This document shows, piece by piece, positions 27,340-37,369 of a stretch of DNA of 64,000 bases. Made by a program: the position numbers and the translations under genes. Numbering within the stretch: the stretch's first letter is position 1; every line of letters begins with the position of its first letter. This DNA comes from Vibrio neonatus (lineage in GTDB: Bacteria; Pseudomonadota; Gammaproteobacteria; Enterobacterales; Vibrionaceae). The notes under the pieces are model-generated. The model saw only the letters and a list, made by a program, of their open reading frames with translations, ran no database searches and had not been told where the DNA came from. The DNA is taken from assembly GCF_024346975.1 (NCBI RefSeq), contig NZ_AP024885.1, forward strand, positions 2,170,001 through 2,234,000, given 5' to 3'.

Positions 27340-29712
27340 CTACCAAGGTAATATTTTTTTAAACCAAGGCTTTGCATTAGATTCGCACTCACTTAAAGCT
27401 TCACCGCTGGCATCCCAGACCGGTAATTTAAATTGGCTATTACAGTCTACAGTAAGGCTGCCGTCCTCAAGTTTACGATAACCTAAAGTACGAATACCTT
27501 CCGGCCAAGGCAAGCTAAGCACTTCTGGTTCACGTTGCTTCAAGTAGTCATCATAAACTCGCAATGCGCCAGATGAACCCGTTAAATGCGCTTCTTTGTT
27601 ATCGTCTCTGCCCACCCATAAGGTCACCACTTCTCGTCCGTCTACGCCAACAAACCAACTGTCACGACCGTCATTACTGGTACCCGTTTTGCCGGCTAAA
27701 GCAAAGCGAGAGAAATGATTGGTTAGATAACGACCAGAACCTTCGCTGACTACTTTTTTCATTGCATAGGTTGCTAGCCAAGCGGCTTGCTCTGGCACCA
27801 CTTGTCGAGCGCGAGGCAATGATTGATACAGGACTTCATCGTCTTGGTTTTTCACTACTCGCAGCGCTGTTAAGGGCACTTTTTTACCTGAGTTAGTCAG
27901 TGATTGATACATTTGCGCCACTTGATATGGCGTTAAAGTAAATGCACCTAAAAACATGGACGGCAATGGTCGAATCTCACCTTCATCAACACCCAGTTTT
28001 TCAATAGTGTGTTGCACATTTTTAATGCCTAAGCTCATCCCCAATCGCACCGTAGGTACATTTAGTGAATGTGCTAAAGAGCGATAAAACGGCACTTTAC
28101 CTCTGAATTTTCTATCGAAGTTTCTCGGTGTCCAAGTACTGCCTTTGTTGCCTTTTAATGAAATAGGCTCATCAATTAAGGTGGTGGCTAGTTGATATTT
28201 ATCCGGTTGCATTAAAGCATCTAAATAGATGGCAGGCTTAACCAAAGAGCCAATTTGACGTGAAGCATTTAATACCCGATTAAAACCGTCATAGCCAGTT
28301 CGTCGGCCTCCGACCATAGCGCGGATTTCACCGGTTTTTCTATCTACCGCTATTGCAGCCGCTTCCAGTTGCGAAGGTTTGCCTTTTTCTAGTCTAGGTA
28401 AGGTTTCTCGCACTGCTTTTTCCAGCATCGACTGAGATACAGGATCTAAAGTAGTAAATAGACGCAATCCCATATGTTGCTCAAAATCACTGCCTACATT
28501 TTTTTGCAATTCATTTTTTAACTGCTGGAAATAGGCCGGCTGACGGCTAGCAATACGCGGCGTTTTTTGCAGATCCAAATCACGGCTGATCGCTTGTTGA
28601 TACTGCTCAGCGTTAAGATAGCTTTGCTCAAACAAAAGCTTCAAAATCAGATCGCGACGCTGTTTTGCTCGTTGCGGATGACGTATTGGGTTGTAATACG
28701 ACGGCCCTTTCACTAAGCCCACCAGCATCGCCATTTGATCAATACGCAACTCTTGAATCGGTTGCCCAAAGTAAAAACGTGCTGCTAAGCCAAAGCCATG
28801 GATGGCCTGACCTGCGCTTTGTCCTAGATAAACTTCATTAAGGTAGGCTTCTAAAATTCGATCTTTGTCGTAGCGATGATCAATGATGATCGCAATCAAG
28901 GCTTCTCGAACTTTACGCCACAGGGTTTTCTCTCTGGTTAAAAAGAGGTTTTTACTCAATTGTTGAGTTAAGGTGCTGCCCCCTTGCACTGCTCGACCCG
29001 CTTTTAAGTTCACGATAAATGCACGAGCAATTGCGGTGGGAGAAACGCCATCATGATGATAAAAGTCACGATCTTCGGTGGTCACCAACGCATCCACCAA
29101 AAACTCTGGATAATCTTGTCTTTTGACAAACAATCTTTGTTCGGTGACGTTTTTCTCTAACATGCCAAGCATTTTCGGCTCTAAGCGCAAAAAGCCTAAT
29201 TGACCCTTTTTCTCCAAAGATTCAATTTTTGTCACACCAGTGTTGTTGAAGTACAACATGACATGGCGCTCTGGCTCTGGTCCATCTTGGAATTCAAACG
29301 GACGACGGATCAGCTCGATTTTAGTGCTAGAAGCCGAGTATTCCCCAGGAAACTTAGGTGAGCGAACCTTACGATAATGCAGAACATCGAGCTCTTTTAG
29401 CATCTGTGAATGGGTGATTTTAGCGTCGGGAGCAAGGTTTAAGATGCGCGCATACACTACGGTAGGCAAATCAAATAACTGCCCTTCAAAGCGTCGCTCG
29501 ACAATCGTGTTTAAATACACCATCACAAACGCCAATACCGCAAATCCCGCTAGGCTGGATTTCCATGTTATGCCCCATAACGTTTTCTTCCACGATCGAG
29601 AATGTTTCGGTTTTGCCGCACGTTTTGAGGAGATGGATTTTTTCAGCGGCTTTTTCTTAGCCACTGTTTTTTTAGTTTGACGAGTTTTTGGCGGAGTCCG
29701 TTTTTCTGGCAC
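27340..29712 (-). CDS. mrcB: Penicillin-binding protein 1B
   Basis: A 790-residue bifunctional class-A PBP. A lysine/arginine-rich cytoplasmic tail (1-42) precedes one membrane helix (about 50-70), a UB2H domain and the GT51 glycosyltransferase (TTEDRDFYHHDGVS; GGSTLTQQLSKNLF), then the transpeptidase with SLVK (active serine), SLN and KTGTSND. It polymerises and cross-links peptidoglycan from the periplasmic face; LpoB usually activates it. It lies just downstream of hrpB (15 bp), the order known from V. cholerae. Confidence 0.95.
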   Translation of the reverse strand: MPEKRTPPKTRQTKKTVAKKKPLKKSISSKRAAKPKHSRSWKKTLWGITWKSSLAGFAVLAFVMVYLNTIVERRFEGQLFDLPTVVYARILNLAPDAKITHSQMLKELDVLHYRKVRSPKFPGEYSASSTKIELIRRPFEFQDGPEPERHVMLYFNNTGVTKIESLEKKGQLGFLRLEPKMLGMLEKNVTEQRLFVKRQDYPEFLVDALVTTEDRDFYHHDGVSPTAIARAFIVNLKAGRAVQGGSTLTQQLSKNLFLTREKTLWRKVREALIAIIIDHRYDKDRILEAYLNEVYLGQSAGQAIHGFGLAARFYFGQPIQELRIDQMAMLVGLVKGPSYYNPIRHPQRAKQRRDLILKLLFEQSYLNAEQYQQAISRDLDLQKTPRIASRQPAYFQQLKNELQKNVGSDFEQHMGLRLFTTLDPVSQSMLEKAVRETLPRLEKGKPSQLEAAAIAVDRKTGEIRAMVGGRRTGYDGFNRVLNASRQIGSLVKPAIYLDALMQPDKYQLATTLIDEPISLKGNKGSTWTPRNFDRKFRGKVPFYRSLAHSLNVPTVRLGMSLGIKNVQHTIEKLGVDEGEIRPLPSMFLGAFTLTPYQVAQMYQSLTNSGKKVPLTALRVVKNQDDEVLYQSLPRARQVVPEQAAWLATYAMKKVVSEGSGRYLTNHFSRFALAGKTGTSNDGRDSWFVGVDGREVVTLWVGRDDNKEAHLTGSSGALRVYDDYLKQREPEVLSLPWPEGIRTLGYRKLEDGSLTVDCNSQFKLPVWDASGEALSECESNAKPWFKKILPW

Positions 29713-29727
29713 GCTATGATTCCATTT

Positions 29728-32202
29728 TTATTTTAAATGACGTTTGGTTTTACTGGTGGCTTGGTGTGACGCAGGATCATCAGGCCAAGGATGTTTAGGG
29801 TAGCGACCCTTCATTTCCTTTTGCACCTCTTTGTATGCTCCTTGCCAAAAGCCCGCAAGATCTTGAGTCACTTGCAGTGGTCTTTGCGCCGGTGACAATA
29901 ACTCAAGAGTTACCTTCACTCTCCCTTCCGCTACGGTCGGTGATTGTGGCTCACCAAACATTTCTTGCAGTTTAACCGATAATTTTGGCGGTTGATCTGC
30001 ACTGTATTGCAGTGTTTTTGATGATCCAGAAGGCACTTTGATACTTCTGGGCAACAATGTATCTATCTTTTGATTCAATGGCCAACCCAATGTGGCATTG
30101 AGAATATCCAGCATATTCAGCGCCTGTAAGCCCTTAACCGAGCGAATACCGCTAAGGTAAGGCAACAACCATTGCGTCAGCGAATTAAGTAGCCCTGAGT
30201 CACTCCAATCAGGCCATGACATCTCAGGTAACCATTGCTTGGCACAGTTGACTCGACTGCGCAGCAGTATCGACTCTTTGCTCCACGGCAAAACGGATAA
30301 ACCTTTTTTTGCCACGTAATCGAGCATGCCACTTGCCAACAGTTCAGGGGAAAGATCCGCTGTCGCCATCGGCTTTCTTTGCACCACTAATTGCCCCAAG
30401 GTAAGTTGCTGCTCAGCAATTAGAGATTGCTTTTCATCACTCCACTGCAACACCTTTTTCTGCTCAAAGGTATGCAATGCTTCAAGCTCAGCGCGACTCA
30501 CATGTGCGCCAGCCAATATTCTACTGGACGATTGTCGCCCTTTTTGTAGCAAAGCCGCCACTAGATACTCATCACCTGATAAACGACTGCTGTCATCGAC
30601 AAATGCGCCATGCCCAGAGGTTAACTGATATTGAGAGCCATTGGCACTGCGTTGCTTGGCGATTCGGTCTGGATACGCCAAACTTAAACAGACACCTATT
30701 TGCGCACTTTTCACCGCTGACAAAGTAAAGGAGCTGTGCATGCGTTTAGCTAAAGTATCCGCTCGCCTTTTTAATAGGCCCTGCTTGGGGTGTTTACGCT
30801 CCACTAACAGCGCTACTTGAAAGCCAATATCATCACTATTACGCATTGGCTCTTCGAGCACTACCGCACTGGCTAATGCCGTATCCAACAGTTCACTGGG
30901 TACTCGCAGTAACATAGCACTAAGGCGAGGTTCTAAGCCCAATTGTAGTGCGCGCTTGCCTTGCTGAGTCAGGGTTAAGTCAGGAGTAAGCAAGGTTAAA
31001 CTCTGCAATAGCGCGCACGCCACACTCACCGCCGCTGTGGGCGGTTGCTGGACAAACTGCATACTGCTTACATCACAGCTCCCCCACTGCGCCGCCTCTA
31101 ACATTAAAGAGGAAAGATCGCTGCGCATAATTTCAGGAACCGTATGTGACGGGTTTTGTTTAAACTGAGATTCAGAGTAAAGACGAATGCAAATACCTGG
31201 CTCTGTACGCCCTGCACGCCCTGCTCTTTGCACCGCCGATGACTGCGATACCCACTTTTGTTCAAGGCGAGTAACACCGCTATTTAAATCGAAACTGGCG
31301 CGATTTTCTAAGCCACTGTCGATAACAATTCTCACGCCTTCAATGGTTAGCGAGGTTTCTGCTATGTTAGTGGTTAAGACCACTTTTCTTTGCCCTTGCG
31401 GGCTTGCTTGAATCGCTTGCTGCTGAGCTGAAAAATCTAAACCGCCATGCAATGCCATAACTTTGACCTGTTCATCACCAGAACACTCATCAGTTAACGC
31501 CTCTAAACACGCATTGATCAAACCTATGCTGGGTAAAAACACCAAAATAGAGCCTTGCTCTTCATGCAATGCTTTTTGGGTTTGCTGACAAATTAACGCA
31601 ATCAGATTTTGATTGGCTTTGGCTGGGGCGTAGCGCTGCTCTATCGGAAAGCCTCGTCCTTCAGAGGTATGCAGCGTGGCATCAGGGATAATCGAGTGTA
31701 AGCTAGATTGATCCAGCGTCGCTGACATCACCACTATTTTGAGTTGTTCGTTGAACACTTGCTGAACTTCTAGCGCTAACGCTAATCCCAAATCGGCATG
31801 AATGCTTCTTTCGTGAAACTCATCAAAAAGGAGTATATCAACCCCAGTTAATTCGGGATCTGACTGGATCATGCGAGTTAATACGCCTTCCGTGACGATC
31901 TCTAGCCGAGTGGCATTGCTGCACTTGCTCTCACCACGAACCCGATATCCAACCCTTTGACCCACCGGTTCTGCCAATTGCTTGGCAATAAAACTTGCGA
32001 TACTTTTTGCCGCTAATCGCCTTGGTTCAAGCATGATGATTTTGCCACTGCAACTGGAGTTTAACAGCAACTGCAATGGTAAAAAGGTCGATTTACCCGC
32101 CCCCGGCGGCGCTTGAATAATCAGCTGAGAATGCTGCTGCAAAGAGGCAATGATGTCATCTAAGATAGCGTTAATCGGCAGATTGGATAGTACTTGAGTC
32201 AA
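29728..32202 (-). CDS. hrpB: ATP-dependent helicase HrpB
   Basis: An 824-residue DExH-box protein. Walker A PPGAGKSTFLP, motif II DEFHERS, SAT motif VMSATLD, and motif VI QRAGRAGRTEPG are all visible, followed by the HA2 and HrpB C-terminal domains. Its RNA substrate is poorly known. The only in-frame start near the N-terminus is TTG (LTQVLSNLPIN), with an in-frame TAG just upstream. It is divergent from sfsA with 57 bp between. Confidence 0.93.
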   Translation of the reverse strand: MTQVLSNLPINAILDDIIASLQQHSQLIIQAPPGAGKSTFLPLQLLLNSSCSGKIIMLEPRRLAAKSIASFIAKQLAEPVGQRVGYRVRGESKCSNATRLEIVTEGVLTRMIQSDPELTGVDILLFDEFHERSIHADLGLALALEVQQVFNEQLKIVVMSATLDQSSLHSIIPDATLHTSEGRGFPIEQRYAPAKANQNLIALICQQTQKALHEEQGSILVFLPSIGLINACLEALTDECSGDEQVKVMALHGGLDFSAQQQAIQASPQGQRKVVLTTNIAETSLTIEGVRIVIDSGLENRASFDLNSGVTRLEQKWVSQSSAVQRAGRAGRTEPGICIRLYSESQFKQNPSHTVPEIMRSDLSSLMLEAAQWGSCDVSSMQFVQQPPTAAVSVACALLQSLTLLTPDLTLTQQGKRALQLGLEPRLSAMLLRVPSELLDTALASAVVLEEPMRNSDDIGFQVALLVERKHPKQGLLKRRADTLAKRMHSSFTLSAVKSAQIGVCLSLAYPDRIAKQRSANGSQYQLTSGHGAFVDDSSRLSGDEYLVAALLQKGRQSSSRILAGAHVSRAELEALHTFEQKKVLQWSDEKQSLIAEQQLTLGQLVVQRKPMATADLSPELLASGMLDYVAKKGLSVLPWSKESILLRSRVNCAKQWLPEMSWPDWSDSGLLNSLTQWLLPYLSGIRSVKGLQALNMLDILNATLGWPLNQKIDTLLPRSIKVPSGSSKTLQYSADQPPKLSVKLQEMFGEPQSPTVAEGRVKVTLELLSPAQRPLQVTQDLAGFWQGAYKEVQKEMKGRYPKHPWPDDPASHQATSKTKRHLK

Positions 32203-32259
32203 GAGATGGGCCTATGCCATGATGTGTCCTTTCTTTAATTCTACCCAAATGATTTAGAA

Positions 32260-32976
32260 ATGGAATTTTCTCCTCCCTTACAAAGCGGAACTTTGATCAA
32301 ACGCTATAAGCGTTTTCTTGCAGACCTCACCTTAGATGATGGTTCTGAAATCACCATCCACTGCGCCAATACCGGCGCGATGACCGGGTGCGCTGAGCCT
32401 GGCAGTAAAGTGTGGTTCTCCACCTCGGATAATCCTAAACGTAAATACCCGAATAGCTGGGAGCTTAGCGAGACTAAAGCAGGCCACCGTATTTGCGTAA
32501 ATACTATTCGCGCCAACACTTTGGCGGTTGAAGCGATTAACAATGGGGTTATTTGTGAGCTGTCAGGCTATAAAGATCTCAAAACTGAACAAAAATACGG
32601 TTCTGAGAATAGCCGTATTGATATTCTATTGCGTGACGAAAACAAAGCAGATTGCTACGTGGAAGTCAAAAGCGTGACTTTACTTTCTGATGAGCAACAA
32701 CAACTTGGGCAGTTCCCTGACGCAGTCACTACTCGCGGCCAAAAACACCTCCGAGAATTGATAGAAGTTCAACAATCGGGAAAAAGAGCGGTACTTTTAT
32801 TCATTGTTTTGCATTCAGGCATTGAAAAAGTGTCACCGGCACTCCATATAGATGGCCAATATTCAGTTTTACTAAAACAAGCTCAACAGGCCGGTGTAGA
32901 AGTAATTTGTTACAAAGCAGACCTGTCCGTTGAATGTGTGCAAATCTCACGTAACTTACCGTATCTTGGGAGTTAA
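32260..32976 (+). CDS. sfsA: SfsA family protein
   Basis: A 238-residue protein of SfsA length. It has an OB-like N-terminal part ([21 protein letters not shown]) and a nuclease-like fold, with DILL and YVEVKSVTL giving the Asp/Glu-x-Lys residues of restriction-endonuclease-like enzymes. SfsA was linked to sugar-fermentation gene expression and binds DNA. Nuclease activity is inferred from fold. It is upstream of dksA as in E. coli. Confidence 0.92.
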   Translation: MEFSPPLQSGTLIKRYKRFLADLTLDDGSEITIHCANTGAMTGCAEPGSKVWFSTSDNPKRKYPNSWELSETKAGHRICVNTIRANTLAVEAINNGVICELSGYKDLKTEQKYGSENSRIDILLRDENKADCYVEVKSVTLLSDEQQQLGQFPDAVTTRGQKHLRELIEVQQSGKRAVLLFIVLHSGIEKVSPALHIDGQYSVLLKQAQQAGVEVICYKADLSVECVQISRNLPYLGS

Positions 32977-33032
32977 AGTGACGAACTGTTCACATTTATA
33001 CGTATATTTAAACATGTAACTTACAGACTTTA

Positions 33033-33061
33033 TTGCTTAGTCAGAGACTTTTTGCTATAGA
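33033..33061 (+). promoter_or_regulatory. dksA: Probable sigma70 promoter of dksA
   Basis: -35 TTGCTT (33033-33038), a 17-bp spacer and -10 TATAGA (33056-33061), about 57 bp before the dksA ATG. Confidence 0.6.
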
Positions 33062-33117
33062 TACCCGCCTTAAAATTAGACCACTTGTGGTTCGATAAGG
33101 TTACTAGGAGATGCGGT

Positions 33118-33570
33118 ATGCCAGAATCTAAGAAAAAAGCGCTAGGCATTCTAGCCATAGCAGGCGTCGAGCCGTACAAAGAAATTGCTGGTGAAGAGTA
33201 CATGTCACCAGAACAAATGGCTCACTTTACAAAAATTTTAGGAGCTTGGCGCGACCAATTGCGTACTGATGTAGAACGTACCGTTGTACACATGCAAGAC
33301 GAAGCAGCTAACTTCCCTGATCCTGTTGACCGTGCATCACAGGAAGAAGAATTCAGCTTAGAGTTACGTAACCGTAACCGTGACCGTGAGCGTCGTTTGA
33401 TCAAAAAAATTGAGAAAACGCTGAACAAGATTAAAGAAGACGAATTCGGCTTCTGTGATTCATGTGGTGTTGAGATTGGCATTCGTCGCCTTGAAGCTCG
33501 CCCAACAGCGGATCTATGTATCGATTGTAAGACCCTTGCTGAGCTAAAAGAAAAGCAAATGCAAGGCTAA
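33118..33570 (+). CDS. dksA: RNA polymerase-binding transcription factor DksA
   Basis: A 150-residue protein acting with ppGpp in the RNA polymerase secondary channel. The coiled-coil tip FPDPVDRAS keeps both acidic residues. The zinc finger is CDSCG...CIDC. The ATG at 33118 follows AGGAG; an earlier in-frame start at 33085 would add 11 unsupported residues. An oddity is RNRNRDRER in the second coiled-coil helix, where the E. coli sequence I recall has RNRDRER. The two extra residues correspond to a CGTAAC tandem duplication at 33367-33378. Confidence 0.95.
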   Translation: MPESKKKALGILAIAGVEPYKEIAGEEYMSPEQMAHFTKILGAWRDQLRTDVERTVVHMQDEAANFPDPVDRASQEEEFSLELRNRNRDRERRLIKKIEKTLNKIKEDEFGFCDSCGVEIGIRRLEARPTADLCIDCKTLAELKEKQMQG

Positions 33571-33593
33571 TTGAGCATTACAGTTTTAAACTA

Positions 33594-33671
33594 ATGCCAA
33601 TCACGGTAATGACAGCATCAGACATAGCCTTTTAACCCGCTAGGATGATAAGTTAGTTGCTACGATTGGTA
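33594..33671. repeat. 78-bp palindrome-ended intergenic repeat, second family
   Basis: Begins ATGCCAATCACGGTAATG and ends TTGCTACGATTGGTA, so its outer ends resemble those of the 162-bp repeat while the core differs. It lies between the dksA stop and its terminator. Only one copy is in this window. Confidence 0.45.
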
Positions 33672-33672
33672 C

Positions 33673-33697
33673 AAAGGGAGCCTTGGCTCCCTTTTTG
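33673..33697 (+). terminator. Terminator after dksA
   Basis: AAAGGGAGCC and GGCTCCCTTT form a stem ending in CCCTTTTT. Confidence 0.75.
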
Positions 33698-33712
33698 CGG
33701 TAAAAAGTTTGT

Positions 33713-34600
33713 ATGAAATACGTTGGACGATTTGCACCCTCCCCTTCTGGCCCACTGCATTTTGGTTCTTTGGTAGCGGCATTAGGCAGTTACTTTCAAG
33801 CCAAATCTCAAGGCGGTGACTGGCTGGTGCGCATGGAAGACCTAGACCCTCCTAGAGAAATGCCGGGCGCGGCTAAACTCATCCTAGAAACATTAGAAGC
33901 CTATCATTTATATTGGGATGGTGAGGTTGTCTATCAAAGTCACCGACACTCATTGTATCAACAGCAAATTGAGCAATGGCTGAGTAAACAGCAAGCCTAC
34001 TACTGCCAATGCACCCGCAAACAAATAAAAGCCGCCGGTAACTACTACCAAGGGCAGTGCCGAGATAAAAACCTCACCGCAGACAACTGTTCTATCCGCA
34101 TCAAAATAGACGCTCCAGTCACTGAATTTGTCGACCTAAAACAAGGTAAAATCGATATTCCAGCCGCAATTGCTGCGGAAGATTTCATAATCAAACGTCG
34201 TGACGGGTTATTTGCCTACAATTTGGCGGTGGTAATTGATGATATCGAACAGGGAGTGACAGAAGTGGTGCGCGGCGCTGACTTGATTGAGCCTACAGGG
34301 CGACAAATCAGTCTTTATCAATTACTGGATGCTAAGCCTGTGCAGTATTTACATCTGCCACTGGCAGTGACTGAAAACGGCGCTAAATTATCTAAACAAA
34401 ACCACGCCCAAGGCATTAGCTTATCTAACCCAATCCCTACCTTAATTTGCGCGATGCGCTTTCTTGGTTTTACGTTGCCAAAACAGATAGAAACAGCAGA
34501 TATTGATGAAATTCTTGCTTGGGGAGTCAAACATTGGCATCTTGAGCAACTGCCAAAAGAGACTCAAGTCACAACCTTGTTCTCAAATCGCATCAGCTAG
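33713..34600 (+). CDS. gluQRS: Glutamyl-Q tRNA(Asp) synthetase
   Basis: A 295-residue class-I synthetase-like protein without an anticodon-binding domain. RFAPSPSGPLHFGSLVAAL holds the HIGH-like signature, KLSKQN replaces KMSKS, and CQC...Y...C near residues 98-117 is the zinc site. It activates glutamate and attaches it to queuosine in tRNA(Asp). It follows dksA, its usual neighbour in gammaproteobacteria. Confidence 0.94.
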   Translation: MKYVGRFAPSPSGPLHFGSLVAALGSYFQAKSQGGDWLVRMEDLDPPREMPGAAKLILETLEAYHLYWDGEVVYQSHRHSLYQQQIEQWLSKQQAYYCQCTRKQIKAAGNYYQGQCRDKNLTADNCSIRIKIDAPVTEFVDLKQGKIDIPAAIAAEDFIIKRRDGLFAYNLAVVIDDIEQGVTEVVRGADLIEPTGRQISLYQLLDAKPVQYLHLPLAVTENGAKLSKQNHAQGISLSNPIPTLICAMRFLGFTLPKQIETADIDEILAWGVKHWHLEQLPKETQVTTLFSNRIS

Positions 34601-34656
34601 GCTATTATATGCGCGGATTTGAAGCTCATTCAAACCAAATTCTTATGGAGTGCAAT

Positions 34657-34716
34657 ATGATGTATTGCCTTCTTGTTCCTACTAAAAAAGAAACTGACAA
34701 ACTCGATGACATCTGA
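34657..34716 (+). CDS. Possible 19-codon leader ORF overlapping the pcnB start
   Basis: GGAG followed by ATGATG opens a frame of 19 codons (MMYCLLVPTKKETDKLDDI) that stops at TGA 34714-34716, eight bases past the pcnB ATG at 34706 in another frame. It has the only good ribosome-binding site in this gap, whereas the pcnB ATG has none. Translational coupling is an inference. Confidence 0.35.
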   Translation: MMYCLLVPTKKETDKLDDI

Positions 34717-36055
34717 TTTCGATACCACTAACTCAGTTGGGAAAATAGACCTTAACGTTTACCCAAGAGACCAGCACAATATTTCTAGAGAGCATATCAG
34801 CGAGAATGCACTCAAGGTATTGTATCGATTACAAAAAGCTGGATACGATGCATTTTTAGTAGGGGGCGGTGTTCGTGATCTTCTTCTTGGAAAAATACCA
34901 AAAGATTTCGATATTGCCACTAATGCTACCCCAGAGCAGATTAAGCTACTGTTTCGCAACTGCCGTTTAATCGGACGACGTTTTCGACTTGCTCACATCA
35001 TCTTTGGTCGCGACATTATTGAAGTTGCCACCTTTAGAGGCCATCACCAACAGCCAGAAAAGCAAACTTCTGTTCAATCAGAAGAAGGGATGTTATTGCG
35101 TGACAATGTGTATGGCTCTATTGATGAAGATGCAGAACGCCGTGATTTCACTATCAATGCCATGTATTACAACATCGCAGACTTTTCTATCCATGACTAT
35201 GCCAACGGCATGCGTGACCTCAATGAAGGCATGGTGCGTTTAATTGGTGATGCAGAGGTTCGCTATCGCGAAGACCCAGTGCGCATGCTTCGCGCGGTAA
35301 GATTTGCCTCAAAACTGGACATGGACATCAGCTTTGAAACCGCTGACCCAATCAACTACTTATCGCCTTTACTGCAAGGCATTCCAGCGGCGCGTTTGTA
35401 CGAAGAATCGCTAAAACTTCTGCAATCAGGTCACGGACTGGACACTTACGATTTATTGCGTGAATTTGGTCTATTTGAGCATTTATTCCCGCAAGTGGCT
35501 GAACTGTTTACCGAAGAAGAAAACTCTAAAACAGAACAAATGATTGATTTGGTTTTAGAGTCGACCGATCAGCGCATTGCTGAAGGCAAGCGAGTTAACC
35601 CTGCCTTCATGTTTGCCGCTATGTTGTGGTATCCAGTCGAAGCCTACGCTGAACGATTGATGAATCAGCAAGGCATGAGCCATTACGATGCCATGATGAC
35701 CGCAGGCAACTACATTCTTGATGAACAAGTGCGTAGTACCGCTATCCCACGTCGTCATACCGCCACCATTAGAGAAGTGTGGCAATTACAGTCACGCCTT
35801 GAAAGACGCTCAGGTAAGCGCGCTTTCCGCCTACTCGAATTAAACAAGTTTAGAGCCGGCTTTGACTTCTTAGAGATGCGCGGTCAAGTAGAACAAGGCG
35901 ACACTCAAAAACTGGCGCAATGGTGGCATACGTTCCAACATTCAGGTCGCAACATGCGTCAAGCTATGGTGACGGATCTTGGCGCTTCAGGTAACCGCTC
36001 TGGTAGTGGTCGCCGTCGTCGTCCTGCTAAGAAAAAACCAAAGAAATCCAGTTAA
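34706..36055 (+). CDS. pcnB: Poly(A) polymerase I
   Basis: A 449-residue protein from the ATG at 34706. The nucleotidyltransferase signature VGGGVRDLLLGKIPKDFDIATNA includes the catalytic acidic pair (DFD), followed by RRFRLAHIIF and the tRNA-nucleotidyltransferase-type RNA-binding region, and a basic C-terminal tail (RRRRPAKKKPKK). It adds 3' A tails that hasten RNA decay. The start is uncertain: an in-frame TTG at 34673 would add 11 residues, and E. coli pcnB itself uses an AUU start. The stop overlaps the folK start (TAATG). Confidence 0.93.
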   Translation: MTSDFDTTNSVGKIDLNVYPRDQHNISREHISENALKVLYRLQKAGYDAFLVGGGVRDLLLGKIPKDFDIATNATPEQIKLLFRNCRLIGRRFRLAHIIFGRDIIEVATFRGHHQQPEKQTSVQSEEGMLLRDNVYGSIDEDAERRDFTINAMYYNIADFSIHDYANGMRDLNEGMVRLIGDAEVRYREDPVRMLRAVRFASKLDMDISFETADPINYLSPLLQGIPAARLYEESLKLLQSGHGLDTYDLLREFGLFEHLFPQVAELFTEEENSKTEQMIDLVLESTDQRIAEGKRVNPAFMFAAMLWYPVEAYAERLMNQQGMSHYDAMMTAGNYILDEQVRSTAIPRRHTATIREVWQLQSRLERRSGKRAFRLLELNKFRAGFDFLEMRGQVEQGDTQKLAQWWHTFQHSGRNMRQAMVTDLGASGNRSGSGRRRRPAKKKPKKSS

Positions 36056-36537
36056 TGATTACTGCGTATATTGCCGTAGGCAGCAACCTAGGTGACCCAA
36101 TAGCACAAGCTCAACAAGCGATTAAAAGCTTGGAGTCACTGCCCAACAGCCGCGTGATAAAAGCATCATCACTGTACAGCAGCACGCCTATGGGGCCCCA
36201 GAATCAACCTGACTACATTAATGCTGTAGTTAAGATTGAAACTGACTTATCCCCTATCGAACTTTTGGATAACACACAAAAGATCGAAAACGAACAAGGG
36301 CGCGTGCGCAAAGAAGAACGTTGGGGGCCGAGAACACTCGACCTCGATATTATCCTCTACGGTGATGAAGTCATTAACCTCCCTCGCTTAGTCGTACCTC
36401 ACTATGGTATGAAGGTTAGAGAATTCGTTCTTTATCCTCTGCAAGAAATAGAATCAAACTTAATACTTCCAGACGGAAGTGCACTCAACAAACTCGTAGA
36501 ATCAGTCGATAGAAACGGTTTGCAAGTGTGGGGTTAA
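36055..36537 (+). CDS. folK: 6-hydroxymethyl-7,8-dihydropterin pyrophosphokinase
   Basis: A 160-residue HPPK, normal length. Motifs: [12 protein letters not shown] at the N-terminus and [14 protein letters not shown] with the metal-binding aspartates. It transfers pyrophosphate from ATP to 6-hydroxymethyl-dihydropterin in folate synthesis. It is coupled to pcnB through TAATG and is followed by panB after 28 bp. Confidence 0.95.
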   Translation: MITAYIAVGSNLGDPIAQAQQAIKSLESLPNSRVIKASSLYSSTPMGPQNQPDYINAVVKIETDLSPIELLDNTQKIENEQGRVRKEERWGPRTLDLDIILYGDEVINLPRLVVPHYGMKVREFVLYPLQEIESNLILPDGSALNKLVESVDRNGLQVWG

Positions 36538-36565
36538 GCCCCAACTTCCAGAAAAAGGCATAGAA

Positions 36566-37360
36566 ATGAAAAAAGTAACCATTAATACGCTAATGAAGCT
36601 AAAAGAAGAAGGGCATAAATTTGCTTCTTCAACGGCTTATGATGCAAGTTTTGCTCAACTATTTGAACAACAAGAGATGCCCGTACTCCTCGTTGGTGAC
36701 TCTTTAGGAATGGTACTGCAAGGTAAAGCTGACACACTTCCTGTTACTGTTGAAGATATTGCTTACCATACGCGCTGTGTACGTGCAGGTAGCCCAAATA
36801 GTTTGCTTATGTCTGATATGCCATTCATGAGCTATGCCACCCCTGAGCAAGCGTGTTTAGAAGCAGGTAAGCTGATGCAAGCTGGCGCAAACATGGTGAA
36901 ACTAGAAGGTGGTTCTTGGCTTGCTCCTACCGTGCGCATGCTGACTGAGCGCGCCGTGCCAGTCTGTGCTCACTTAGGTTTAACGCCACAATCGGTCAAT
37001 ATTTTTGGCGGATTTAAAGTGCAAGGTCGCGATCAAGAACAAGCGGATCAAATGGTTAAAGATGCACTAGAGCTACAAGCGGCTGGCGCACAAATCATTT
37101 TACTTGAGTGTGTTCCTTCGGCATTGGCTGAACGCATCACCCAAGCGCTGAATGTACCGGTTATCGGTATTGGCGCAGGCAACGTAACCGATGGTCAAAT
37201 TTTGGTTATGCACGATATGTTCGGTATTGCTGCCAACTACATGCCTAAATTCTCTAAAAACTTCCTAGCAGAAACCGGCGATATGCGTTCGGCGGTCACT
37301 AAGTATATTACCGATGTAGAATCGGGTGCCTTCCCTGGGCCTGATCATACCATTGCTTAG
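36566..37360 (+). CDS. panB: 3-methyl-2-oxobutanoate hydroxymethyltransferase
   Basis: A 264-residue PanB of standard length with [25 protein letters not shown] and the C-terminal GIGAG motif. It transfers a hydroxymethyl group from methylenetetrahydrofolate to ketoisovalerate, the first step to pantoate. It lies 9 bp before panC in the same operon. Confidence 0.96.
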   Translation: MKKVTINTLMKLKEEGHKFASSTAYDASFAQLFEQQEMPVLLVGDSLGMVLQGKADTLPVTVEDIAYHTRCVRAGSPNSLLMSDMPFMSYATPEQACLEAGKLMQAGANMVKLEGGSWLAPTVRMLTERAVPVCAHLGLTPQSVNIFGGFKVQGRDQEQADQMVKDALELQAAGAQIILLECVPSALAERITQALNVPVIGIGAGNVTDGQILVMHDMFGIAANYMPKFSKNFLAETGDMRSAVTKYITDVESGAFPGPDHTIA

Positions 37361-37369
37361 GAGCTGAAC

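Noticed and set aside
34657..34716. Frameshifted N-terminus of pcnB
   Set aside because: The conserved PcnB region begins well after the overlap and the frame from 34706 is complete, so no broken gene is needed to explain it; a leader ORF is the simpler reading.
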